Assembly (NCBI GenBank): GCA_022511055.1
Contig: JAFLSH010000003.1
Span: 1-30,057, forward strand
Direction: 5' to 3'
DNA: 30,057 nucleotides
Origin: Prevotella sp.
GTDB lineage: Bacteria; Bacteroidota; Bacteroidia; Bacteroidales; Bacteroidaceae
This document shows, piece after piece, positions 15,235 to 22,637 of the stretch; within the stretch, counting starts at the first letter, position 1; the number at the start of each line of letters is the position of its first letter. A program made the position numbers and the translations under genes. The notes beneath the pieces were generated by a model. It was not told the DNA's origin and ran no database searches. It worked only from the letters and a program-made list of their open reading frames with translations.

Positions 15235-18200
15235 TCGTATATCTTGCGAACCTGTGCGCCACGGTAGTAGAACAGGAGAATATCCTCGTAGCTCTTGCCC
15301 TGCTCGCCCATCACGGCTGCACCAATCTGGCAGAGCCCCACGCCGTGGCCCCAGCCGTGCCCGCGGAGAATGAAGTCAGTGCCCTGCCGCTCAATGTCGA
15401 AGGCCGAGCTGTAGAGGTGGCTCTCGCTCAGGGCGCGCCTGATTTCGAGTTCCTTGCCAATGGTGAACGTGCGCTTTGAGCCTACGATACGCAGGCGGCT
15501 GATGCGCCCGCTCCGGCCGCGCTCCAGCGGCTGGAGTTCAAGGATTTCGCCCAGGTCAAGGTGTGTCTTGCGCTCGACAAGGGCAGAGAGCTGGGCCTGG
15601 GTGTAGCGCACGGTCCAGCGGTAGAAGTCGGGCGTTTCCATGTCGTAGTCGTTGAGTACCTGCGAGAGTATGCGCTTGTCGCTGGTGTTGCAATAGGGGT
15701 CGGCAAAGGACACCAGGTAGGGCTTGGGCGTGTTATCCCAGCAATACTGGAACTCCTCGGTCTGGCCGCCGCAGCATTTGGAGAAGCGGGCATCGCAGAT
15801 GTGCCACCGGCCGCCGGCAGCGGGGGCAGACTGGTCGAGATAGGTCAGCACCTGTCCGCGTGTCTGGCTGATAGCCTCGACTACTGCGGGATTGCTCTGG
15901 CGGGTAACGCCCTGGTAGCGCTGGCAGTGGTCATCGGCACAGACATCGAAGATGGTATGGTCTTCACGGTCGTACCAGCGAATGATTTCGTCGTCTTTCT
16001 TGATGAATGAGAAGAAGCTGTCCTGACCGTCTTGGTGCAACTGGCTGCGCCGCTCCATCTGCGCCAGCAGCCAGGAACGGCTAATGACTGCGTGAGCCTT
16101 GAGAAACTCGAGGCTGCTGGTGGCAGACATCTCGCTGGAAATCACGCTGGTGAGATATTGCTCGGCAGGCAGCTCGTTGATGGCCACAATCTGGTCGGCC
16201 TCAACAACCAGCCTGAGCGTGCCCACGAAAGTCTGCTTCTCGTGGCGCTCCCAATGGAATCCCACACCGATAGTCACATCGTTGAGCGTGAACGTGGCTT
16301 CGGGCGATTGCGGCACAAAGGCCAGCTCGCGGTATTGCTGCCCGCCCCAGAGAATAGTGCCCTCTGAAAACTCAACGGTCTGCAAGCCGGTGATGGCCGT
16401 GCCTTTGGCCGTGAAGGGGGCGTTGAGCAACAGGGTCAGCTTATGGGCGCGCACCACGCCAACCTGCACAACAGGCTCCTTGCGATAGGGGGAAGACTCC
16501 ATAGGGGCGGCGGCAGACTGGTCGTGCAGCTGCCGGCAAAGCCGGGCAAAGGCTTCGGGGGTGGCGGAGACTTCCTGCAAGATGGAGAGTGCCATGCTCC
16601 CCGTCAGGCGCTCGAAGTCGGTCTGCCGGGGGGTAATGATAAGCCCTGCCATGTCGAGTGCGCCGGGCGATATGAGATACTGGGCATCGCCCTGGCCGCC
16701 ATAGCAGTCGGGGCGGTGCTTCCGGCGGGGGAACACTACCGAAAGGAACAGGTCATCGTGCCGCCATGCCACTATGTTGAGCATGGGCTCTTCGCCCTCG
16801 CCGGGCACAGGCAGCGCCCGATAGAGCATGGTGAACAGCCGCTCGCCCACCTCGCTGGAGCGGCAGGCTATGGCGAGCGCCGGGCAGGGATAGTCGACTA
16901 TGCGGAATATGCCCTCAGCATCATCGAGTGCCACCACGGGCTCCAAGTTGCGGGATAGCCGCTGCCAAGAGGCTTGCAGGGGCAGCACGCCGCTGCTCCC
17001 GGCCTGAAGATGGGCATGGTCTGGCGCAGAAGCGCCACAACGCGGCCCGTTGTAAAAGACCGTCAGGTCAGGATAGTCGGTCAGCAGCCGATAGATTTCG
17101 GGATAGGCTTCGGTGGCCGACTGCGGCTGATGGCGCAAGGTGGGAATGGTAAAATGGCGGGGCAGAATGGGGAACGGATTGACCAGAAGCTCCCAGCGGG
17201 AGTCTATCTGCTTGCGCATCTGCTCGGCGGGTCTGTTCTGCTCGCAGAGAAAGCAGGGGCGCTCGCTCAGGGATGCCTTGTCAATCTTTGCGCCCGTGGA
17301 AACCATGCGGGCCGGATTCCACTGGACCACAAGAGTTGAAGCGCCGGCAGTCAGTTCGCGCGTCTGAACGGCACTCAGGTCGCGGTAGCGCTGGCTGGCC
17401 TCGGGCCAGCGCTCAAGCTGTCGGTTGAAAAACCGCCGCAACGGCGAGTCAATCAGTGCCGGCTGTCTGCCTTGCAGCATCTGCTGGCGAGCCTGTATCT
17501 CAAGGGTGCGCAGGCGGTCTTTGTAGAGGTTGTTGGCATTGATTCTGTCCTGCGAGAGAGCGGCATCACTGTTGCCACCCCAGCGCCGGCAGAGATAGAG
17601 TTCGTTGTAGAGGCGGCCAATGCGGTAGTGGCGCGAGAAAATCAGGCCGAGCGCATAGTCTTCACCGTAGGAAGTGTTGGGGAACTGTATCTGCCGCAGC
17701 AGGGGCGTGAAGAATGCCCGCGGCGCACCCAGGCCGTTGATGCGCAAGGCGTTGTTGGGGCCGTTCTCATCGGTCCACTCGCGGTGGTCTATCAGCCCCG
17801 GCGGCAGGGTGTTCAGTTCAAAGTCGCACATGCGGTAGCTGCCAATGACCATGGCCGCCCGCTGCTCGTGGAACGCCTCGACAATGGTCTGCAAGGTCTG
17901 GGGCGAGGAGTAGAGGTCATCACTGTCGAGCTGAACGGCAAAGCGGCCGCAGCGGTCATCATTGATGGCCTCGTTCCAGCAGCCGCCAATGCCCAGGTCA
18001 GAGCGCTCTGGAACAATGTGAACAAGCCGGGAATCAGACACGCCCCGAAGCAGCGCGGTGGTCTGGTCTGTCGAATGGTTGTCGACCACTATCACGTTGA
18101 ACGGAAAGGAAGTCTGCTGCTCCAAGGCGCTGTTCACGGCATCGAGAATGGTCTTTTCGCGATTGTAGACAGGGATTATGACAGAGGCTTCCACGCTGAA

Positions 18201-18896
18201 ATCCTGTTCGTTGAAGTCAGGGCAGCGAGACTGCGCGGGGTCAATCTTCGCGCCAATGGCCTTGAGATGGTCTGTGGCCGCCTGCTCCATCTCCAGCTGC
18301 ACTTCGCGGTTGCGGGGATTGACATAGTCAAACTGCTTAACGCCGGAAGCTCTCTGGTCGGGCTCTTCTTCCAGATAAAGGGGCTCGTTAAGATGGAACA
18401 GCTGACCCTGCCGGCTCAGAAACAGGCGCAAGGCGTAAAGACCCGCATAGTGGTAGTCCTGTTCGCCCGCCTGTGCGGCAAAGTCATGGAGCAGTGAGGT
18501 CTTGACAAGCAACAGCGCACCGAAGTCAAAGTCATCGCGAATGGCCCCTAACTGATAGTCAATGGTGGGGTGGCCAGTTCGGTCGGCATAGACCATGGCT
18601 GCATCGCTGTCGCTGGCCACCCAGAGCATGCGCTCAAGGGCGTGCTGGCCTAAAGTAATCTGAACAGGCTTGGTTTGCAGCAGCACGTAGTCGGCCTTGG
18701 CGCGCTCGGCCACAGCCTGCATGGCCTTGGTGCTGGTAAGGCTGTCTACACATATCTGGGGAAGGCTGGAGTCAACGCAGTCAGCCACCATCAGGAAAAT
18801 ATTCTGTACGGTCTTGCTCTCAGAGAACTGCAACACCTGCGATAAACTGGATTCTGAGTTGTCGCAGGCAAGAAAACAGTCTATTTTTTCTCTCAT
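15231..18896 (-). CDS. Glycosyltransferase / HIT-like (DUF4922-type) / SpoIID fusion protein
   Basis: This 1221-residue protein has at least three parts. Residues 1-200 look like a decayed GT-A fold. Residues 235-475 are a family 2 glycosyltransferase: VIIPVYNR (239-246), LDSDD (323-327) and GEDYALG (411-417). Residues 500-790 are HIT-like: CFLC (548-551) and DHAHLQ (626-631), the His-x-His-x-Gln arrangement of Ap4A and GDP-hexose phosphorylases; from memory Bacteroidales relatives are called DUF4922. Residues 900-1221 are a SpoIID/LytB domain: LPAEQYLTSVISSEM and GHGWGHGVGLCQIG (1179-1192), a family that cleaves or assists cleavage of peptidoglycan glycan strands. No signal peptide or membrane segment is visible, odd for a SpoIID protein. 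A good promoter precedes it, and an AmpG-like gene overlaps its stop. The combined function is unknown to me. Confidence 0.88.
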   Translation of the reverse strand: MREKIDCFLACDNSESSLSQVLQFSESKTVQNIFLMVADCVDSSLPQICVDSLTSTKAMQAVAERAKADYVLLQTKPVQITLGQHALERMLWVASDSDAAMVYADRTGHPTIDYQLGAIRDDFDFGALLLVKTSLLHDFAAQAGEQDYHYAGLYALRLFLSRQGQLFHLNEPLYLEEEPDQRASGVKQFDYVNPRNREVQLEMEQAATDHLKAIGAKIDPAQSRCPDFNEQDFSVEASVIIPVYNREKTILDAVNSALEQQTSFPFNVIVVDNHSTDQTTALLRGVSDSRLVHIVPERSDLGIGGCWNEAINDDRCGRFAVQLDSDDLYSSPQTLQTIVEAFHEQRAAMVIGSYRMCDFELNTLPPGLIDHREWTDENGPNNALRINGLGAPRAFFTPLLRQIQFPNTSYGEDYALGLIFSRHYRIGRLYNELYLCRRWGGNSDAALSQDRINANNLYKDRLRTLEIQARQQMLQGRQPALIDSPLRRFFNRQLERWPEASQRYRDLSAVQTRELTAGASTLVVQWNPARMVSTGAKIDKASLSERPCFLCEQNRPAEQMRKQIDSRWELLVNPFPILPRHFTIPTLRHQPQSATEAYPEIYRLLTDYPDLTVFYNGPRCGASAPDHAHLQAGSSGVLPLQASWQRLSRNLEPVVALDDAEGIFRIVDYPCPALAIACRSSEVGERLFTMLYRALPVPGEGEEPMLNIVAWRHDDLFLSVVFPRRKHRPDCYGGQGDAQYLISPGALDMAGLIITPRQTDFERLTGSMALSILQEVSATPEAFARLCRQLHDQSAAAPMESSPYRKEPVVQVGVVRAHKLTLLLNAPFTAKGTAITGLQTVEFSEGTILWGGQQYRELAFVPQSPEATFTLNDVTIGVGFHWERHEKQTFVGTLRLVVEADQIVAINELPAEQYLTSVISSEMSATSSLEFLKAHAVISRSWLLAQMERRSQLHQDGQDSFFSFIKKDDEIIRWYDREDHTIFDVCADDHCQRYQGVTRQSNPAVVEAISQTRGQVLTYLDQSAPAAGGRWHICDARFSKCCGGQTEEFQYCWDNTPKPYLVSFADPYCNTSDKRILSQVLNDYDMETPDFYRWTVRYTQAQLSALVERKTHLDLGEILELQPLERGRSGRISRLRIVGSKRTFTIGKELEIRRALSESHLYSSAFDIERQGTDFILRGHGWGHGVGLCQIGAAVMGEQGKSYEDILLFYYRGAQVRKIYE

Positions 18897-18924
18897 TTCT
18901 GAACTTTTGTTTAAAATTTACGTG

Positions 18925-18956
18925 CAAATATAATAGATTTCGGGCAGATTCCAAAA
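18925..18956 (-). promoter_or_regulatory. Promoter of the fusion gene / AmpG operon
   Basis: On the minus strand TTTTG (18952-18956) lies 19 nt before TATATTTG (18925-18932), matching the Bacteroidota -33/-7 pattern. The start codon follows 28 nt after the -7 element. Confidence 0.65.
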
Positions 18957-18964
18957 TATTTTGC

Positions 18965-18972
18965 TAACTTTG
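18965..18972 (+). promoter_or_regulatory. -7 element of rlmN
   Basis: TAACTTTG lies 26 nt before the rlmN ATG and matches the Bacteroidota -7 consensus. No TTTG is seen at the usual upstream distance. It is divergent from, and 8 nt away from, the -33 of the minus-strand operon. Confidence 0.5.
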
Positions 18973-18998
18973 CAACCAAAAATAAGAAAACAGGCCAA

Positions 18999-20072
18999 AT
19001 GGAAGCGCAAAAGAAAGTCTTGATGGGCATGACTGTCGATGAGTTGAAGGAGACAGTCAAGGCTTTGGGCATGCCCGCATTCACGGGCGGCCAGATAGCC
19101 CAGTGGATGTATCAGAAGCATGCAACTTCCATTGACCAGATGACCAATCTCTCAAAGGACAACCGGGAACGGCTGAAGCAGCAGTTCACCGTTGGAAGCA
19201 TGCCGCCGCGTGAATGTCAGCGCAGTGCGGATGGTACGGTGAAATATCTGTTCCCCGTGCGCTGTGCGCAGCACGAAACGGCAGGCGAGCCGACCCGGTT
19301 TGTCGAGACGGTCTACATACCAGACGGAGAGAGAGCCACCCTGTGCGTATCGTGCCAAGTGGGGTGCAAGATGAATTGCCTGTTCTGCCAAACGGGCAAG
19401 CAGGGATTCGATGGAAACTTGACCGCCGCCGACATTCTCAACCAGATTTACTCGCTGCCCGAGCGGGAGAGCCTGACCAACGTAGTGTTCATGGGGCAAG
19501 GCGAGCCCATGGACAACCTTGAGGCAGTGCTGAAGACAACGACCATTCTGACCGGCAAAGATGGCTATGCGTGGTCGCCAAAGCGCATCACCGTTAGCTC
19601 TGTGGGCATCAAGCACAAGCTGAAGCGCTTTCTGGATGAGAGCGAATGCCACGTAGCCATCTCCATGCACTCGCCTATCCACGAACAGCGCCAAGAGCTG
19701 ATTCCGGCAGAGAAGGCAATGCCCATAGAAGACATTGTGGCGCTGCTGAAGCAGTATGACTTCACGCACCAGAGGCGGTGTTCCTTCGAGTACATCTGCT
19801 TTGGCGGCATGAACGACTCGGTGGACTATGCCAAGGCCATCATCAGGCTGCTCAACGGGCTGGAATGCCGGGTAAACCTCATCAGCTTCCACGAAATTCC
19901 AGACAGCCCGCTGCCCGGCTCAGACAGGAAACGCATGGAGGCTTTCCGAGACTACCTGACCGGCCACGGCATCTTCACCACTATCCGCGCCAGCCGCGGG
20001 CAAGACATCTTAGCCGCCTGCGGACTGCTCAGTACGGCCGCCCAGAACAAAGCCCACAAACCAGCAACCTAA
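18999..20072 (+). CDS. rlmN: 23S rRNA (adenine-2503-C2)-methyltransferase
   Basis: This radical-SAM enzyme methylates C2 of A2503 in 23S rRNA, and of A37 in some tRNAs in known members. At 357 residues it has the usual length. The radical-SAM motif C-x3-C-x2-C is Cys123, Cys127 and Cys130 in VGCKMNCLFCQTG. The conserved C-terminal Cys that forms the protein-RNA adduct fits Cys341 (ILAACGLL). FMGQGEPMDN and the PKRITVSSVG block are also typical. The ATG at 18999 follows a -7 element. The PdxA-like gene follows after 36 nt on the same strand. Confidence 0.95.
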   Translation: MEAQKKVLMGMTVDELKETVKALGMPAFTGGQIAQWMYQKHATSIDQMTNLSKDNRERLKQQFTVGSMPPRECQRSADGTVKYLFPVRCAQHETAGEPTRFVETVYIPDGERATLCVSCQVGCKMNCLFCQTGKQGFDGNLTAADILNQIYSLPERESLTNVVFMGQGEPMDNLEAVLKTTTILTGKDGYAWSPKRITVSSVGIKHKLKRFLDESECHVAISMHSPIHEQRQELIPAEKAMPIEDIVALLKQYDFTHQRRCSFEYICFGGMNDSVDYAKAIIRLLNGLECRVNLISFHEIPDSPLPGSDRKRMEAFRDYLTGHGIFTTIRASRGQDILAACGLLSTAAQNKAHKPAT

Positions 20073-20108
20073 AAGACACATAAGACAATCATTATATTTC
20101 TTACAGCA

Positions 20109-21188
20109 ATGGAACAGAACAAGAAAATCCGCGTAGCTATTACGCACGGCAATACCAACGGTATTGGATATGAAGTCATCTTGAAGGCACTGGAAGACCC
20201 CATGATGCTTGAACTCTGCACCCCGGTCATCTACGGGTCGCCCAAAGTGGCGGCCTATCACCGTAAGGCCATGGAGCTGCAAACGCAATTCACCATCATC
20301 GACCGGGCTGACGAGGCCAAGCCGGGAAAGGTGAATCTGCTGACCACCGTTGATGATGAAATAAAGGTGGAATTAGGCAGCAACACCCCCGAGGCCGCCG
20401 AGGCTGCCAAGCGGGCCAAGGAGTGTGCGCTGAAAGATGTGGCGGAAGGGCTCTGCGATGTACTGGTGCTGGCTCCCGAAAGCCAGGAAGACAGCCAGGG
20501 CAAGAGCGAGAACGGAAGTCTGGATATCAGAATCAGCGGTGACCTGCGCATAGCTTTGGTTACCAACGAAATGGCCATTAAAGACGTGCCAGAAGCCATC
20601 ACGCAGCAGAAAATCATCGACAAGGTAAAGCTGCTGAACAGCACCCTGCGGCGCGATTTCCGCATATCCACCCCGCGCATAGCCATTCTGGCGCTCAACC
20701 CCATTGCCGGAGAGAACGGAAACGGCGGAGAGGAAGAACAGGAGACCATTAAGCCTGCCATAGAGCGCTTGGAGCAGGAAGGCATTCAAGCCTTTGGCCC
20801 CTACCCCACTGACAAGTTCTTCGGCAACGGCGACTACCAGTTCTTCGATGCCGTTCTGGCCATGTACTATGAGCAAGGGGTAACTCCGCTGAAGACCATT
20901 GCGCCAGAGGGAGGCATAATCCTGACCACAGGACTGAACTACATTCAGACCACCACAGACGAAGGGGCACAGTTCGACATTGCCGGCAAGGGAACGGCCG
21001 ATGAAAGCGCACTGAGAAATGCCATCTACATGGCTATCGATGCCTTCCGCAACCGCCAGAACTATGAAGAGCCGCTGCAAAACCCGCTACCAAAGCTCTA
21101 CCACGAGAAGCGTGACGAAAGCGAGCGGATTCGCTTCTCTGTACCCAAGACCAAGCAGGTACCGCCCACAACCCAAGACAAGGGATAA
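20109..21188 (+). CDS. pdxA: PdxA-like protein lacking the metal-binding histidines
   Basis: This 359-residue homologue of 4-hydroxythreonine-4-phosphate dehydrogenase, a pyridoxal-phosphate pathway enzyme, is collinear with PdxA over its whole length. However, all three divalent-metal His are replaced: LNPHAGE reads LNPIAGE (Ile199), MYHDQG reads MYYEQG (Tyr254, Glu255), and the DHGTA site reads DEGAQ (Glu285). The region that normally carries APINK and FPGHTE reads APESQEDSQGKSENG (122-136) and is about 20 residues shorter. The scaffold parts NGIGYEV, IYGSPKVAAYHRKA, GPYPTDKFF and DIAGKGTA remain. The frame is intact and the changes are all at active-site positions, so this looks like a conserved pseudoenzyme or one with a new reaction. 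It is probably co-transcribed with rlmN. Confidence 0.85.
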   Translation: MEQNKKIRVAITHGNTNGIGYEVILKALEDPMMLELCTPVIYGSPKVAAYHRKAMELQTQFTIIDRADEAKPGKVNLLTTVDDEIKVELGSNTPEAAEAAKRAKECALKDVAEGLCDVLVLAPESQEDSQGKSENGSLDIRISGDLRIALVTNEMAIKDVPEAITQQKIIDKVKLLNSTLRRDFRISTPRIAILALNPIAGENGNGGEEEQETIKPAIERLEQEGIQAFGPYPTDKFFGNGDYQFFDAVLAMYYEQGVTPLKTIAPEGGIILTTGLNYIQTTTDEGAQFDIAGKGTADESALRNAIYMAIDAFRNRQNYEEPLQNPLPKLYHEKRDESERIRFSVPKTKQVPPTTQDKG

Positions 21189-21226
21189 GTCAGGCAAATC
21201 AGTCTGAGTCAGGTAAATCGGTCTGA
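21189..21226. repeat. Tandem 19-nt duplication
   Basis: Two adjacent 19-nt units (21189-21207 and 21208-21226, GTCAGGyAAATCrGTCTGA) differ at two positions. They start just after the PdxA-like stop codon, in the convergent spacer. Confidence 0.7.
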
Positions 21227-21251
21227 CACCATTCGTTATTGAAGGCATTGA

Positions 21252-21272
21252 CACCATGAGCGCATCATGGTG
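21252..21272. terminator. Small hairpin between convergent operons
   Basis: CACCATGA (21252-21259) and TCATGGTG (21265-21272) form an 8-bp stem with loop GCGCA between the convergent PdxA-like and AbgT-like genes. There is no U-tract, so terminator function is uncertain. Confidence 0.4.
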
Positions 21273-21334
21273 CTGACAGCTGAGGCACAAAAAGAGGCTA
21301 TCGGGGGGTATGGGCTATTCCCGCAGCGGTAAGG

Positions 21335-21922
21335 CTACAGAAAAACGAAGCGCAACGACTCTACAAACTGAACTAACAGCACATAGACCACCAGCAGCGG
21401 CGCTGCCGCCTTGACACCAAAGGCCATGGAACGGAACACATCAGTGCCAGAGGCGAAACTGCCAGAGCCCCAGCCATAGACAAAGGCGGCCAGCAACACT
21501 CCAAAGGCAATGACCGGCACCAAGGCCCGACTGAAAGCCGAAGGAAACAGATGGCCCGTGGCAGAGAGTAGCTGCGCATGGGGCAGAGCCGTTAAGAGAA
21601 CTATCAGACCCACATAGACCATCAGCGCAACCACCATCAGCCACGCCGCCAAGCGATTCCGATAGCCCTTGGCAAATGACGGCGAGCAGAGGCTGCTCTG
21701 CCACAGACAGCCGCCCGCCATGGCCAGCAACAACAGCCACACCAGCCACGGCGAAGCCTGAAACGCCACGAAACTGCCGAAAAACCAGCGGATGCCTTCC
21801 TGAGACAGCAGCGAGCGCACACCCTCTGTGTTCGTGGCAGCCAACAACCACGAACACAGCACCAGCGCCAACTCGGCCACAACCAGTACCAGCGCCAACC
21901 GAGCCAGGAGTTTAGTCTTCAT
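21335..21922 (-). CDS. Small AbgT-like membrane protein
   Basis: This 195-residue protein has about five hydrophobic segments. Two stretches resemble AbgT (p-aminobenzoyl-glutamate) transporters: the N-terminal SLLSQEGIRWFFGSFV followed by a hydrophobic segment and WQSSL, and the C-terminal YGWGSGSFASGTDVFRSMAFG followed by a last helix ending QFVESLRFVF. AbgT proteins are about 500 residues, so the central transport core would be missing. I chose the ATG at 21922; it overlaps the response-regulator stop by 11 nt, so the gene belongs to the two-component operon. A TTG six codons upstream is the alternative. It may sense, or modulate the kinase, rather than transport. The AbgT link is from visual comparison only. 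Confidence 0.7.
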   Translation of the reverse strand: MKTKLLARLALVLVVAELALVLCSWLLAATNTEGVRSLLSQEGIRWFFGSFVAFQASPWLVWLLLLAMAGGCLWQSSLCSPSFAKGYRNRLAAWLMVVALMVYVGLIVLLTALPHAQLLSATGHLFPSAFSRALVPVIAFGVLLAAFVYGWGSGSFASGTDVFRSMAFGVKAAAPLLVVYVLLVQFVESLRFVFL

Positions 21923-22637
21923 CAGGCTCCAGGTTGTCAAGATTCAGTATCTGAAGCTCCAGCGCCCGCACCACCAGGCGCGTGGCATTGATGCTCATGC
22001 CGCCATTGGCATCAGGAAACAGGCGCTTCATCAGCTCTGCCTGCCGTTTCTCCAGGCTTTTCACACCGAAAGGCATGCCGCGCAGGGCGGTTATCTGCTC
22101 TTTGGTGTAGCCTAACGCCAGATGGCGCAGGAAACGCTCATCATATTCGTCAATCTCATAGGTGACCAGCGCCTCTTGCTTGGCCAGCTGCGCATTGACA
22201 GCGCGCTTATAGCGCTCGACTATCTTCTTCAGAATCGGCTCGTTGAAAACCAGCTGCTTGCCATCCATCACGGCACAGACATCACGCCGGGTAAGCAGCT
22301 CGCCGGTCTTGAGAATAATGCCATCGGCCCCGGCATCAAGCACATCGACCCAGAGTTTCTCGTTCAGAATCTCGCCCGTGAAAATCAGCACCTTCACCTG
22401 CGGGTGCATCTCCTTGGTCGACCGGCAAAGCTCCACGCCAATGGTCGTTGAGCCGCCCAATCCCAAGTCTAACAGCACAAGGTCTGGCAGCTCTGCCTTG
22501 AGCAGCTTCCAATACTCCGACTCGGTAGTGGCCGTTCCGATGATTTCGGCCTCAGAAATGTCGCTGTGTATAATTCCAACGGTGCCCTTCAGTTCAAGGG
22601 GCACATCTTCAACAATAATCACTTTAAAGTTTTCCAT
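21912..22637 (-). CDS. Response regulator (REC with LuxR-like C-terminal domain)
   Basis: This 241-residue protein has a receiver domain (about 1-125) with the acidic pair Glu10-Asp11, phosphoacceptor Asp57 (LVLLDLGLGG), Thr87 and Lys110 (IILKTG). The C-terminal part (about 165-235) contains FLRHLALGYTKEQITALRGMPFGVKSLEKRQAELMKRLF, which has the shape of a LuxR/NarL-type helix-turn-helix and fits DNA binding. The ATG at 22637 gives MENFKVIIVEDVP and overlaps the sensor-kinase stop by 14 nt; a TTG six codons further up is open but less likely. The overlap identifies the kinase as its partner. Target genes are not evident. Confidence 0.88.
   Translation of the reverse strand: MENFKVIIVEDVPLELKGTVGIIHSDISEAEIIGTATTESEYWKLLKAELPDLVLLDLGLGGSTTIGVELCRSTKEMHPQVKVLIFTGEILNEKLWVDVLDAGADGIILKTGELLTRRDVCAVMDGKQLVFNEPILKKIVERYKRAVNAQLAKQEALVTYEIDEYDERFLRHLALGYTKEQITALRGMPFGVKSLEKRQAELMKRLFPDANGGMSINATRLVVRALELQILNLDNLEPDED

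Noticed and set aside
17472..18497. A 341-codon plus-strand open frame opposite the fusion gene
   Set aside because: It is antisense to the glycosyltransferase domain and its translation has no domain pattern.
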